Translations under genes and position numbers: made by a program
Assembly (NCBI RefSeq): GCF_910596095.1
Contig: NC_056533.1
Coordinates: 5,021,501-5,085,500, forward strand
Origin: Thunnus maccoyii
Lineage: Eukaryota > Chordata > Actinopteri > Scombriformes > Scombridae
DNA: 64,000 nucleotides
Reading direction: 5' to 3'
Notes under the pieces: model-generated
The model's database searches: none
What the model was told of the DNA's origin: nothing
Seen by the model: only the letters and a program-made list of their open reading frames with translations
Part shown: positions 1-18,806 of the stretch, one piece after another
Layout of the letters: every line of letters starts with the position of its first letter
How positions within the stretch are numbered: the stretch's first letter is position 1

Positions 1-400
1 CACAATTTTTCAAGTAGGTTCACATTTAGTCAGGTGCCCATATGTACATTAAAACTGGTTTTGCTCTAATCATTCCCCCTGTTCGTACTGACCATTAATA
101 GATCCCTTCCTGATGTGCTTCCATGATACTGTTCCTCCACTGCAGCTCAACAAGTAAACATTGTTTAATTAATTCAGACAGCTGAAGCCTCATCTTAGCT
201 TTAGTTTTTAATGTATTTTGCAGAATGAGGCTTGTGGATTTTGTCCCCAATTACTTCCATTAGAAGCACTTTAGAAAGGCATCGTTTAATGGCCAGTGTG
301 ACCAGGAGGAAGTTTTATGATTAGGAAACCCTGCTTCATTGTACATATGGGCACCAGAGTATTATTTTAAGACAGACTTGGAAAAACTCTGAACCTATCC
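1..400. repeat. Long-hairpin interspersed repeat, copy 1 (family A)
   Basis: The left arm (CACAATTTTTCAAGT, then GTCAGGTGCCCATATG) reappears inverted at the right end (CATATGGGCAC, then CTTGGAAAAACTCTGAACC near 400), giving a long imperfect palindrome. The same arms occur at 20617, 29450 and 53499. The first bases of the element lie outside the window. The internal part is shorter than in copy 3. No coding capacity was seen, so it is probably a non-autonomous DNA element. Confidence 0.75.
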
Positions 401-1562
401 TCTAAACCTAGATAGCATTTTCTATAATGCTAGTTGCCCATAAAAAATGTATATGAACATGAAAATAACAGTTTTTGAAGCACAGAAGCTTTGTGGTGAC
501 CCAGAGGAGGTTGTAGAGAAAAGCTAAAGAGAAACAAATCAAGTTTAACAATAGTAAAGGTATGTATATTAAGACTAAAATTTATGCATCTAATGACAGT
601 TCCTGAGTCTATCCTGGGTTGCTTTAGCCCAAGCCACTCTTCTTTATACCACGTTTACATAGGAGGCATTTCAGACATATTTTTCTCTCATCTGTCTCAT
701 GTGCATCTGACCAAATATTTATATGTTAATCAATAGAGTTGTCTACACCAACCACATAACGGCTTGCATTTCAAACAAGCAAGTCTCTTCTGCCATTTTA
801 TCCATGGAACCACAGTGATTGTGCATTTGGGATGCAAGTACTGTCAAAACATGCTGACATGCTGTTTTCACAAGGAGTAAATTGTCAAATTGGTAGATTT
901 TAGCATTGGAGCTTACATCACTGGTGACTGACAGCACTATTGTAAGCTGAACTGACTTACAGTAAGTTACTCCCTGGTTAAACCTTAACTTTATAAATCA
1001 TGCTTATATGGGCCTAGTGCTGGACTGAACAAAAATCCTCGAAACAGCAGCACACTGAAGACAGTCATTCTTCTTCAGTCTGTGTTTACTTTTAGTCTGA
1101 CTCCAAGACAAGCGTGATTGGGTTGTGTTACAGGTGGGAGACAAATTAGAGGAAAAACTGACATACAGTGTCTCAGTAGGGTGTTGGGCCATCAGGAGCC
1201 TCCAGAACAGCTTCAGTACCCCTGGACATAGAGTGTGGACACATTGCTTCAAAGTTTCTCATAGGTGTTCAGTTGGGTTGAACTATGGTGCTGGTGAAGG
1301 TCATAGCATATGATTCCCATCATTTTCATACTCATCAAACCATTCAGTGAAGCTGTATTTGTGAATGTTCTCCACTCATTTATTTATGTTTTTTCTTTAA
1401 TTTGTCACCCGTCTGTGTATTGTACAAGTGTTCATGTTATTGTGTCCACCTCATATGTAAGTAAAAGTAAAGTGATCAATGTTACTCTCTCTACATTATC
1501 TCATTAGTCTTTCACAGTGTAATTCTAGTGCAGTGTCAGTAGAGAGGATAACAGGGAGGGGA
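401..1562. other. Region 3' of rasl12
   Basis: AT-rich sequence between the family A repeat and the rasl12 stop. The last about 180 bases are probably rasl12 3' UTR. I see no gene, RNA or clear repeat in the rest; short open frames here have no recognisable similarity. Confidence 0.5.
1379..1384 (-). promoter_or_regulatory. Candidate polyadenylation signal of rasl12
   Basis: AATAAA on the minus strand, about 180 bases past the rasl12 stop. It is the nearest canonical hexamer that I noticed; use is inferred. Confidence 0.45.
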
Positions 1563-4500
1563 TCAGAAGATCTTGAAGCCTTTGAGCAGGGTGAGTGTGG
1601 CAGCCCGCCGTTTGCTCTGGGCCCTGGATGTCTTCACGGTGACCAGCTTGGCCGTGGCAGGGGCTGGCAGCTCCTTGTAGCAGGGGGTGGTGAAGGAGGG
1701 CGCCGAGGAGAGACTGAGCAGCGCTCTGTCCTCACTGATGTAGACAGCTGGAACCAGACAGCCACGCTTCCCGTCCCGCCTCGCCCTCCTCACCGCCTCG
1801 TAGAAGACATGTTGCACGGAGCGGAAGTCCAGACAGGCCGACACCTCGTAGAACAAACAGCCATAACGAGAGGCGAGGGCTTCACCATCAGACTTACTCA
1901 CCTGCCTGAGAAGAAATCATGTTTGACAAGTACCACAGTAAAAATACAATTCCACTAAAACATACAGTGTAATCTTACTGTCCTAAGATTCAGATTCAGA
2001 TCCAGACAACTTTAGTTATCCCGAAAGGGATAGGAGGCATTTCAGACAGTGTACCCAGACCACGCATACCATGTACTGTTTAGTCACAGCTTGAGTCTCA
2101 AGTCCAGACTGAAATATCTCAGCCACTACTGGATGGATTGGCACAGGACATGGATCCTACACGATGAAATTTAATGACCTCAGGGATCCTTGCCTTTTCC
2201 TCTGGTGCCACCATGAGATTGACATTTTTGGATCCAAGTGAAATGTCTTAACAATTATTGGATGGACGGTATAAAGTTTGGTACAGACATTCCTGTTCCC
2301 TCTGGGATGAATTGAGGTAATGTTGGCAATCTCCTGATTTTTCATCTAGTGCCATCACCAGATCAAGTTATCCAATCCTTTTTCGGTTTATGACCAATTT
2401 TATTTAAATTTTAGTTTATGACATTTCCATCAGACTCAGCTGTGCTGTGTGTTTAGTGCTCACACACTAGGACAAAGATCATGAACAAGTTTAACATGAT
2501 CTGTTAAATATTAGTAAGCTTAATTTTGTCACAACCAATCTGCCAGACTAGAAACACTGATGCTGGATGATTCTGAAAAACCTTAGATTATATCCCATGA
2601 CAACATTTTTCAAATTCTCACTCTCTAATATCTGTGCATTGCAACTACTGTGTGGTTCAAGTGACGCAAAGATCACAGCTATAACAAATAAACAGTTAAG
2701 CTATATAGTTGTGGTTATGCGATTAAAACACTTGAAGTTAAGAGAAAAGATTGTGGTTATGGTAAATAAAGAAAAATGAGAACATTAACTGTAGCTGTGT
2801 GAGGACTATTGTATCACAGTCAGTTGTCCTACACACCCATCCACCACCCGACCTCCACACCCCTACTTTCTGCCTCACTACATAAAGGGCACACTACTTT
2901 CTGTATTGGCACTGACTGTTGGCACTAGGCGTACATCACGACATGCAGAATCATCAAATATGGATGCAAGTCCTGGGATACGGGGCTACTTTAGTGTTAG
3001 CATGTTGACTTTAGCTCAAAGCACCCCTGTGCCTATACAAGTCCATCTTCAAAGAGCTGCTAGCACTGCCACTGTTGACTTGTAGTCTTGTTAAAGTAGC
3101 AATCAATATTTTTATATTAACAATGCATCACATGACTAGTTGTATGTGAAAGGGGTCATTAGTGATGAACCCACAGAGAATTATCACCGACTCTGCAGTT
3201 CCATTCAGCTCTACAAAGTGTTGTAGTGTTTTTCAGCTCACTGTTTTAGTTTTACAGCCCTCAATTTTACTGTTTTGATCCACTCTCACTATTCTCTTAG
3301 TGTAGTTTCAGCCACAGAAAGCAGCTATATCAGTGAAAAGGCTCTAATGCAGTACACTACCTGCTCAGCACTGTACAGCAGACACATAGCAACTAGTTGG
3401 TGGACATAGTGGTGGATTCAGCAGCTAAAGAGTCAGATATTGTTCTCAGGAGTTGGTGGAGACCAAGACAGAAGTAAAAGTAGATTGAATGTAGACTTAA
3501 TATGTACAGAAACACGACTCCAAACGAATGCTAATGTTGCTCAGTGACTGGTGGATGTGTAATAGGCAACTGTTTGTTCACCATATCCACTTATCAGTTT
3601 GGTTCTGCTATTATTGTTATTGCAGGTTTTAAATTCTACAAACTGTACACTGCCTGCCACCAGCTGCGACAAAATGAGGAAGCATTCACTCCTTGGCCTT
3701 GTCAAAGTAATGAGAAATTCTGCTGCATCTTGCCCTTCAAAAGTCCTTACGTGTTCTAATGAAACCAACTTACTACCTGCTCTGCCACAGCTGCACAATC
3801 CTCCAAATATGTTATTTTAATATTACAGAAATCGAATTAAAAGATTCTCAGGTTTTCTTTCTTTGATGCATAACAAGAAAGTCTGCATACTGTGTCTTTT
3901 TAGTCAAGCTTGCTAATTTCAATAATGCATTATGACATTTGGTGTCATTTGCAATTTGTATCCTAATCTGCATCACAAAACATGGATAATGTTTTTTGAA
4001 AGAGGTGCATAAACTTCTAATCTGTGTGCTTTATAAATACTGTATGTTAAGTGAAAAAAGTGACACACACACAAACACAGATACCAACCTGTATCTGTCC
4101 ATGTCCAGCTTGTTCCCCAGCAGGATGATGGGAGTTTCTTTCTTGAAGGTTTTGTTGTGAAGGGCGAGTGTCTCCAGGTACTGCTGGCAGCCCTCAAAGC
4201 TCACCATATTATTGATGCTGTAGACTACGAGGAAGCCACTGGCCCAGGACAGATAGCGCTCACTGTTCACTGGACCATCCTTCAGACAGACACAGATACT
4301 TTCAAAACTGTTGAGCAGATCTTTTTTTTTTTTAACAGAATTTACAGATATTGTAATGATATTTAGTATTTTAAATTACCCAAAAATCAAAGTACTCCAA
4401 TACTGCAGTTTTTTTACACTGTATGTCCTTGCATACAAAAATCGCTTTAGACTGCTGTTTACCATTTTCCAAGTCCATAGTTTTGAAGATATTTGAGCAT

Positions 4501-6534
4501 GTTGTTCCTACCTTTAAGGCCTTTAAGCCTTTGTTTCTGTCTGTCTGTATGAGGTGAAAATAACCCTGAATGGGTATTAAACTTGCTTGAATAAATAATG
4601 TTATTCCATTAAGTATTTGTCATTAATGTAGTTTAAAAAATGAATTGTAAAAAAAAAAAAAAAAAAAAAAAAGAATTTTAAATAGAAAGCAACATTGTGA
4701 AGAGGTCAGTGTGAGGCTTTATTCTGCATTTTGAAGGCTTACCTGTATTTTCATTGACTGTCAGCATTTAATGTGCGTGTTATTTAAATGTGTATTATTT
4801 GCATATGTTGCTGGAGATCAGTTTCTGTTGGTTCTTGCTTTGATGCTCAGCCTCACTGTTCTTGAACTTTCATACATTTGAACTGGATTTTGTCTCATCT
4901 GTCTTGATGAAGCCTGATGAAGATATACCTGTTTTTCACCAGCAGATGTCAGCCCTCACTCAAAAATGGTTTTAAGGTTTGGTTACTCTTCACATGATTT
5001 TGGTTATGGTTAAAGTAATGTGTGCAACATTGTTTATTATTTTTATATGTATAGTGTGTGTCATTATTGGGTCACTAATTTTGTCAATATATTGCACAAT
5101 TGAAACCCGAATCTGGCAACTCCTGACTATAATTTTATTTCTTTTTTAATGATTTCTGATTTCCTATTTCCTTGAACTAAGTTAAGAAGGTTAATGGGCT
5201 AGACAGATAAACTTCACATGACTTGATTTGAAAGTGGAAAAAGATCAGCAGTAGAGTATATATGTTTTGCAGCAAACGGACTAAAATCTCTAAGTCCTCC
5301 TGGCCCACACTGACACTCTGCTTGGTCTCATTCAGCTGATAAAGACATGGTGTTTTCATACCTGGTCACAAGTGTCCATCACTCTCACCATGACTGGTTG
5401 CTGGTCCACAATCTCCTCTGATGAATAAATATCCTCTAGATTGCAGCCAATTCAGGAAACAACAAAGAAGAGCTAATTATTTATCATATTGTTGTCCTTT
5501 TCACAAGTGCATCCTAATGTTTTCTATGTCATATGGTTAAAATGAGACAAGAGAAATCTCACCTAGGTGGGGGTCATATTCACTGATGAAGCGCTTTGTG
5601 AGGAATTTCACAGTCAGTGCTGCAAAACAAGGGGAAAGGGATTCTTGTGAAGACGTAACACTGTCTGACTGCAGAGTCTCTGGGGTCTGGGGTCAGTGAG
5701 GGCCATGAGAAAATCACTGCTACATAAACTTTCCCATTTGGCATCAGCTTTCCAAAATACTACACGATGAAACTCATAAAGTATAAATATATCTGGATGG
5801 TGGCCACAGAGGGTCATGGAAATATGTAATGGACACAACAGTTTATACTCTAAAAACAACAAAGCAACTGAATGAAGGTGGCTATTAACTGCAGGAAGAA
5901 ATGTTTGTCATTTAGACTTACAATTAGTTATAACAGAAATAGTTACTCAAGAAACTGCATAAAGTTACATCAAGATGTTTTCCTTATGAACTTATGCTGG
6001 AAAATAGTAGCTATGCCTCTGCTGTCCATATTCACATTTTAATAAAATATAAATTATTCTTCCACTGTAATTATTCTGGTTTGTGTATTTGCAGTCTGCT
6101 GCATACTTTTTAGGAAATTATAGCTTTGTGGCGTATAAACAAACATTTGTAAAGGCTTCAGCAGTGGAAATTAATTTTTCTGATAACCTACTATAGCTAA
6201 TTACCTGCAGCTTGTTCAGTCAGTATTGTATGTAAATACTGAACTATATTAGAAAATACCTCCTAAAACAAGATGAAAAACACATACATGTATATAACTA
6301 TATTAAAACTGTATTAGAAAATCCGTCAACCTAAAGTTGAGAGTAAGGCAAAATATTATCTCAGTTTCTTAACATTTCTTGTCATTGAATATTTAAAGAT
6401 TTGAATCCAAATAAGGTCCAACCTGATTTCCCTGTGCCCATCACCCCGAGCAGCACCAGGTTGCACTCAGCAGGACTTCTCTCAGCAGCTGCAGCAAAGT
6501 TACAAGTCTTCGCTTTTCCAAACATCATGGACAT
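1563..6534 (-). CDS. rasl12: RASL12, Ras-like GTPase family 12 (5 exons, 258 aa)
   Basis: Small Ras-like GTPase; coding exons on the minus strand are 6534-6423, 5619-5563, 5435-5362, 4279-4089 and 1905-1563, all with GT/AG borders and closing in frame at 258 residues (human about 266). Seen: P-loop GVMGTGKS in exon 1, the block ALTVKFLTKRFISEYDPHL in exon 2, switch-II region MDTCDQDGP where classical Ras has DTAGQ, guanine motif LLGNKLDMDRYRQ at the exon 4/5 join, FYEVSACLDF, and the C-terminus LTLLKGFKIF with no CAAX box. These blocks match RASL12 and not RERG or RASL11. Known of the family: atypical Ras proteins lacking the catalytic Gln61 equivalent and the lipid anchor; the cellular role is poorly defined. 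The start is the first ATG of MSMMFGK, like MSSVFGK in human. Upstream kbtbd13 is divergent, about 2.1 kb away, as in tetrapods. A polyadenylation signal lies at 1379-1384. Confidence 0.95.
2030..2375 (+). repeat. Teleost interspersed repeat, family E copy 1 (in rasl12 intron 4)
   Basis: Contains GAAATATCTCAGCCACTACT, a wording like GATGGATTGGCACA, and the pair TTTGGTACAGACATTC and CATCTAGTGCCATCACCAGA. The same string of motifs occurs at 17835, 21715 and 59820. It is non-coding. A short fragment just before it (1985-2035, ending TCCCGAAAGGGATA) resembles a widespread fish repeat end. Confidence 0.6.
3088..3640 (+). repeat. Interspersed repeat, family B copy 1 (in rasl12 intron 4)
   Basis: Shares with 25713, 28497 and 40495 the ordered motifs GAACCCACAGAGAATTATCA, CGACTCTGCAGTTCC, AGCTCTACA, AACTAGTTGGTGGACATAG, AAAGAGTCAGATATTGTTCT and GGAGACCAAGACAG. 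It has no coding capacity and is probably a non-autonomous transposable element of about 0.5 kb. Confidence 0.65.
4649..4672 (+). repeat. Poly(A) run of 24
   Basis: Uninterrupted A tract in rasl12 intron 3, just upstream of exon 4 on the gene's strand. No SINE or LINE body could be recognised before it. Confidence 0.9.
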
Positions 6535-6599
6535 GATTACCTTCCATCAAATGAATTCCAATCCTTATGTCTGACAATGTCTAGCATTCATGGTCTGAT

Positions 6600-8663
6600 G
6601 ATAATGATAAAATGAATAAAAAATAAATGTCTCTTTAGACAGGATGTGATCACAAAATACATTTTTTTCCATGCATACAAGTGTGGGAAAAGTCCAAATA
6701 ATGAAAATGAAAAATTCCTCTACAGATAAAAGTCATCCAAAAAACATAAATTTTCCAGCTAGCGTGCTCTGACCACTGTGTGATTCTGCTCCTCCAAAAA
6801 ACACTGAGAGGAGAAAAAAAAAAGTCTGGTGCGCAACTGATGCAGCGGCCTCTCCATTTTATCCATTTTAGGAAAAAGACTTCAAAACCAAGCTTGTAAA
6901 ACCTGGACTTCAGTGGAAACGGCAGCTGATTCACTGAGGTGAAATAATGATGTTATGTAAGATACGTAAGACATTTGTAAAGATAGATATTTTACTTTTT
7001 AAAGTCATGAAAGATGTTTTGTTTATATTTTCAATTATGTTTTTTTTCCCTCCATGCAGGGCTGGTCCAAGCTTTTCTGGGGCCCAAGGTAAATTATGGT
7101 CCCCCTCAGCTCAGACTACCTCCTAAAGCAAGAAAAACACATACACATATACTTGACATATTAGTGACTTATAAACAGTGATGGAGTAAGTATTGAGATC
7201 TACTTAATTAAAAGTAGCAATTCCAAAATATAAAAATACTTCTTTACAAGTAAAAGCATTGCATTCAAAATCGTATTTAAGTAAAAGAAAAGCGGTATTA
7301 GTTGCAAAATGTACTTAAAGTATTAAAAGTACTCATTATGCGAAATAGCCCCAATCAGTGCTGTATACTGTGCACAGTGCATACAGTGTCTGTAAAAAGT
7401 ATTCATCCCTTCTCACCTCCCCTATTCATCCCCAAATTTGAAATACATCATCTGTTCTGCTTTAATGTTAAATGTAGCACCACTGACCCCAGAGAAACAA
7501 AATTTCATCCCTACTGTGTACTTATGTGTGGATGAGTTGACAAAATTATCTTGAGTCTTGATCTGAAAAATAACTAGTAGCTATGAATGTAAAATAAATT
7601 TAGTGGAGTAAAAAAGCACAAAAGTACAGTATTGCTCTCTGAAATGTAATGGAGTGGAAGTAAGAAGTAACATCAAATGGAAATACTCAAGTAACATACC
7701 TCAAAAAGTATAGTACCTGAATAAATGTACTTTGTTACATTTTTTCATATATATTTAATTTTAATTTTATTATTATTATTATTTTCTTCTTTAGGGCCCC
7801 CTGTTGGCCATGTATGGTGCCATAAATGGCTGCTTATTTCACTAATGATTTGAATGAATAAAAGCCATGTGGAAGTGGCAGGTATGTAGTACAGTCATGT
7901 CACATTGTTTGCTGTATAGGCTAACACCAAAGCTACAGTATCAGATGGTAGAACAATTTAAAAAATTCAATGTCATTATGAAATTTTGGACACAATCTTA
8001 CACACTTCCTCTGCACTTACTCAGACCTGGGAGTGGCAAGTCTTACAGCCTGTAGAAGACTTTACTATAGATTATACATTTACCTTTATCTTCCAGGCAA
8101 TAAGGAAAATATTTTTTGAATGATTTACTCAAGTAAAAGTGGCAGTAACACAGTGGTAGGTAGGTACTCCATTACAAGTATAAGCCATGCATGTTCTGCA
8201 TTCAAATTTTCAATGACAGCTGAAATACTGGCATGTGCACTATGTGACTCAGGGGAACAACCTATTGTTATAGTTTGACTGCTCCTGCTGCCCAAGGACA
8301 AATCTTCAGCTGCCCCCAAACTGTCAGCCACAAACAAAGAGCAATATGAATCTCCAGCACATTCACTGCAACCCTGCCATTATCCGTCTCCTCTTTCAGT
8401 GGGGCAACACTGGTTTTTCCTTTGACTGCATGTCATCATAATGTACTGATCTGTGTCACACGTCTGCCTGCTATGTATAGAGTCTGTTCTCATGGCTGTG
8501 AAAACAAATAGTGAATACCCTGTCAACTACCATCTGCTCTGGATAGGAGGCAAGCAATCTCATTGGCAATATGTGTTAAAACACCACGGATGTGCAGTTT
8601 GATTTTGATCAAACTTTGATCAAACATTTCTTGTTCTGACCTTGCAGCTCAGCTAGTAATGTA
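6600..8663. other. Divergent intergenic region rasl12 / kbtbd13
   Basis: Holds the promoters of rasl12 (leftward) and kbtbd13 (rightward), neither with a clear TATA box to my eye. 7178-7742 is a decayed repeat of the 'acttaagtaaaagt' type described separately. A polypyrimidine-CAG (TTCTGACCTTGCAG, ending 8647) directly before the kbtbd13 start looks like a splice acceptor, which would allow a non-coding first exon in this interval. Confidence 0.45.
7178..7742. repeat. Decayed 'acttaagtaaaagt' teleost repeat (family F)
   Basis: Both ends carry the motifs typical of this fish repeat: AGTGATGGAGTAAGTATTGA at the left, GTACTTAAAGTATTAAAAGT inside, and AATAAATGTACTTTGTTACA at the right. The middle (7390-7530) is unrelated to the ends. 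Related pieces lie at 8125-8175, 28076-29100, 32420-32578 and 63340-63420. Non-coding. Confidence 0.55.
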
Positions 8664-10172
8664 ATGCAGATCAACAGCAGGGAGGTGATGGAGTCCAGCA
8701 GCTGCCCTGATTTAAGCCAGCAACCAGGACACTGCAAGCCACTGGACAGGCTGAGGGTGAACATTCGGGACAGTATTTTTGCAGTGGATAAAACCATTCT
8801 TGCTCAGAACTGTGAGTACTTCAGAGCATTGTTCCAGTCAGGAATGAGAGAATGCCAACAGGAAGAGATCCAATTGCATTGTGTGGGGGCTATGGGTTTC
8901 CTTGTCATGCTGCGAGTCCTGGAAGGGGAGCGACCCATGCTGAACAGCGACCAGATTGTAGAGGCAATTGAGTGTACGGCTTTTCTCCAGGTGCCAGCTC
9001 TCACAAAGCACTTGATCAATATTGTCAATTCTGAAAACTGTTTACTCATGTACCACACAGCTGCTACCTATGGTGTATGGGAGCTCTCCCACAGTTCAGC
9101 CTTATTCATCAGGGATATATACACTGACCTGAAGGAAGATGTTCATGCTTTACCTAACAAGCTGTTAGAGTACATCGAGTCTCTTATCCCAAGTACCTAT
9201 ATGGCAGTATGTAGCCATTCACCATCCACTGAGCTACTGCAGGACTTCCAGAGGACAGTCTGCTATTTGGATGAAGAACACAAAGAATGGAAGGTCCTCA
9301 CGCATCTACCTGTGAACACTAGCACCACAATGGCAGGTGTAGCAGTCCTTGACAATAAGCTTTATATCATTGGAGGGGTGCACAGTATGAGCAAGAAGGT
9401 AGTAGAAACTGGTTTCTGTTACAACCCTGCAACTAATTCATGGTCTACAGTTGCTGGCCCCCAGCAGCTACGCTACAACTTCACTCTCATAGGTCATGAG
9501 GGCTGCCTCTACACCATAGGAGGTGAATACGACAAGAAAGCCTTGTCATCTGTGGAAAGGTACAGAGTGTCTAATGGAAGCTGGAGTTTCGTCTCCCACC
9601 TCCCCTGTCCTGCAGCCTCAGTGGCGTCCGCTGTAGCCATGAGCAGGATCTTTATCTGTCTCTGGAAAGGCAAGGGGGCTACAGAAATACACGAGTATGT
9701 GCCTGAAAAGGACCAGTGGCTTCTGGTCACCACACTCATCCGCGAACAGAGTTATGGTCTTTATATGGTGGCCCATAAAGATAACTTGTATGTGATGCGC
9801 AATGGACCCTGTGATGACTTCTTACTGTGTGTGATGGACTGCTACAACCTGAGTTCGTGTCAGTGGACGGCCATGTCAGGCCAGTACGGGAACAGTAAAG
9901 GTTCTCTGTTTACTGCTGTGGTCAGAGGAGACTCTGTGTTCACCCTCAGCAGAAAGGTGACCACAGAGTACACAATTGAGGATTACAAATGGAGACTCAA
10001 GTGTGAGATGACAGGTTTTGGCAGGATTGGATCCATTTATACATTTCTGATGAGGCTGCCGAAAGCCACCATCCCCCTCATGGGAAGGTCTCCAGATCTG
10101 ACTAAAGGCCAAAACCTTGGAGACCTAGTTGACTGTCCAAGATTCTCAATGCAATGCGTTGATAATATTTAA
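8664..10172 (+). CDS. kbtbd13: KBTBD13, BTB-Kelch adaptor (single exon, 502 aa)
   Basis: BTB-Kelch protein. In mammals KBTBD13 is a skeletal-muscle substrate adaptor of Cullin-3 ubiquitin ligase and an actin-thin-filament regulator linked to nemaline myopathy (family knowledge). Seen: one uninterrupted frame; BTB domain at about residues 28-125 (FAVDKTILAQNCEYFRALFQ), a short BACK-like stretch to about 190, CYLDEEHKEWK, then Kelch repeats from about 225 with NKLYIIGGV (about 230) and CLYTIGGEYDKK (about 281), SYGLYMVAHKDNLYVMRNGP and SKGSLFTAVVRGDSVF. These align block by block with human KBTBD13 (458 aa). About 24 N-terminal residues before the BTB have no human counterpart; a second ATG at 8688 is also possible as the start. 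Neighbours rasl12 and ubap1l flank it exactly as in human. Confidence 0.96.
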   Translation: MQINSREVMESSSCPDLSQQPGHCKPLDRLRVNIRDSIFAVDKTILAQNCEYFRALFQSGMRECQQEEIQLHCVGAMGFLVMLRVLEGERPMLNSDQIVEAIECTAFLQVPALTKHLINIVNSENCLLMYHTAATYGVWELSHSSALFIRDIYTDLKEDVHALPNKLLEYIESLIPSTYMAVCSHSPSTELLQDFQRTVCYLDEEHKEWKVLTHLPVNTSTTMAGVAVLDNKLYIIGGVHSMSKKVVETGFCYNPATNSWSTVAGPQQLRYNFTLIGHEGCLYTIGGEYDKKALSSVERYRVSNGSWSFVSHLPCPAASVASAVAMSRIFICLWKGKGATEIHEYVPEKDQWLLVTTLIREQSYGLYMVAHKDNLYVMRNGPCDDFLLCVMDCYNLSSCQWTAMSGQYGNSKGSLFTAVVRGDSVFTLSRKVTTEYTIEDYKWRLKCEMTGFGRIGSIYTFLMRLPKATIPLMGRSPDLTKGQNLGDLVDCPRFSMQCVDNI

Positions 10173-10267
10173 GGACTACTGAAAATTACTTGATTTAGCT
10201 GCTTTTCCTTTAAAGGATAATTCTAGTTAATCACAACCTGGATTTTCTTTTGGTAGATTTGGTCATC

Positions 10268-10273
10268 AATAAA
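10268..10273 (+). promoter_or_regulatory. Candidate polyadenylation signal of kbtbd13
   Basis: AATAAA 95 bases after the kbtbd13 stop; the first canonical hexamer downstream. Confidence 0.6.
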
Positions 10274-11242
10274 AAGCAGTCTAAAGGTTCAAGAAAGATC
10301 AACAGTCGGAAAATCAGACAAACACATTTGAAGAGAAAACAAAGGGGAAGGAGAAAATGATTACCCAAACTGTCCATCACAGTTTAGAGACTGACCTCCC
10401 TATTAGACATACCCTACCTACCCTAGTTGTGTTCACACGCAATTTTCCTGTGTACTAACTGAGAATCCTTCAGTCCTGACATTTTGGCTGTGCTCACTTG
10501 CAGTTTTACCTCTAAAGAAAGTGGTATAGATAATCTGGCTAAACTTGTTTACAACCTGTCTGATCTTCTGACTGCTTGTGTTTCCTGCCCCGTATGATGT
10601 CTTTGTAGGAATATCACATTTCCCTATCACAGAAATTAGTTTAGAGTGTTATCATATGATGGGCAAAACTACAAAAATAAGACTTAAGTTGTAATAAACC
10701 AGAGTTTTCCTTTAATTTAACCAATAGCAAGTTGGTTTTAGGGTTGTTAAACTGAATGAATTAGAATATGTTCTGTTGATGCTTAGTAAAGCTCCTTGTG
10801 GGAACCAGTCCCTGATGGACACTGTTCCTGTTTTCAAAGAAAACAAGCCACGCATAACAGTGATTTCCCAGATGGATTCATTCTAGGAAGCAGGGTTAGA
10901 TAAGGCCAAAACACAAGGAAAAAAATTAGAAATAAAAATAGAAACCTGTAAGGAGCATTTGTGTTGTTATAAGATGTTGACATGTGTGTAGATAAATGAA
11001 GTGTTAATTCAAGAAGAAATACTGCCATGGTGTAGTGTTGTAATGTAGCTTTAATTAATCTGACACAATTAGGGCTACTTAGATCACTTAAGACTGTTAC
11101 ACTGATAATATAAGTTAGACCATAAAAAAGTGTGAATATAATAATTAACACTTTTAGCCAAATAATGAGTAAAATGACAATAAACAAATAATGAAAAAAA
11201 TCTGCAATATGGGCACATCATATCCTCCTTGTAATTGCAATA
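10274..11242. other. Convergent intergenic region kbtbd13 / ubap1l
   Basis: About 1 kb of AT-rich sequence between the two 3' ends. No gene, RNA or recognised repeat seen. Confidence 0.5.
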
Positions 11243-11248
11243 TTTATT
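11243..11248 (-). promoter_or_regulatory. Candidate polyadenylation signal of ubap1l
   Basis: AATAAA on the minus strand about 200 bases past the ubap1l stop. Confidence 0.5.
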
Positions 11249-11450
11249 GAAAAAGCATTTGTTTTAAGAATATACTTTTCCTGTGTAAAGGCCACCATAA
11301 ATCCTCAACTATAATGAATTGTGTTTAGTATTTTTTTTTTTTTTCTTGAGTGCCTTAATCAATAGGAATTTCATATTTTCTTGCATTGATAATTATATGA
11401 AATATATCAGGTTGCCATTCAGTTATGTGAGTCTTTGTGTTGATCTGCCA

Positions 11451-18685
<7,235 letters not shown>

Positions 18686-18806
18686 ACTGCTCAACTCACT
18701 GAAAGAGAGACAAAGAAAATGTGACATTGACTTTTTTTTTTATCTCTTCTTGAAAACCATTCACCAACACTCCCATGTCAAGACATGACATACACACTGA
18801 CTATAG

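Noticed and set aside
10834-11187. Minus-strand open frame of 117 residues rich in Leu/Ile/Phe
   Set aside because: Hydrophobic composition comes from AT-rich DNA; no family resemblance, and it lies in the convergent 3' gap between kbtbd13 and ubap1l.
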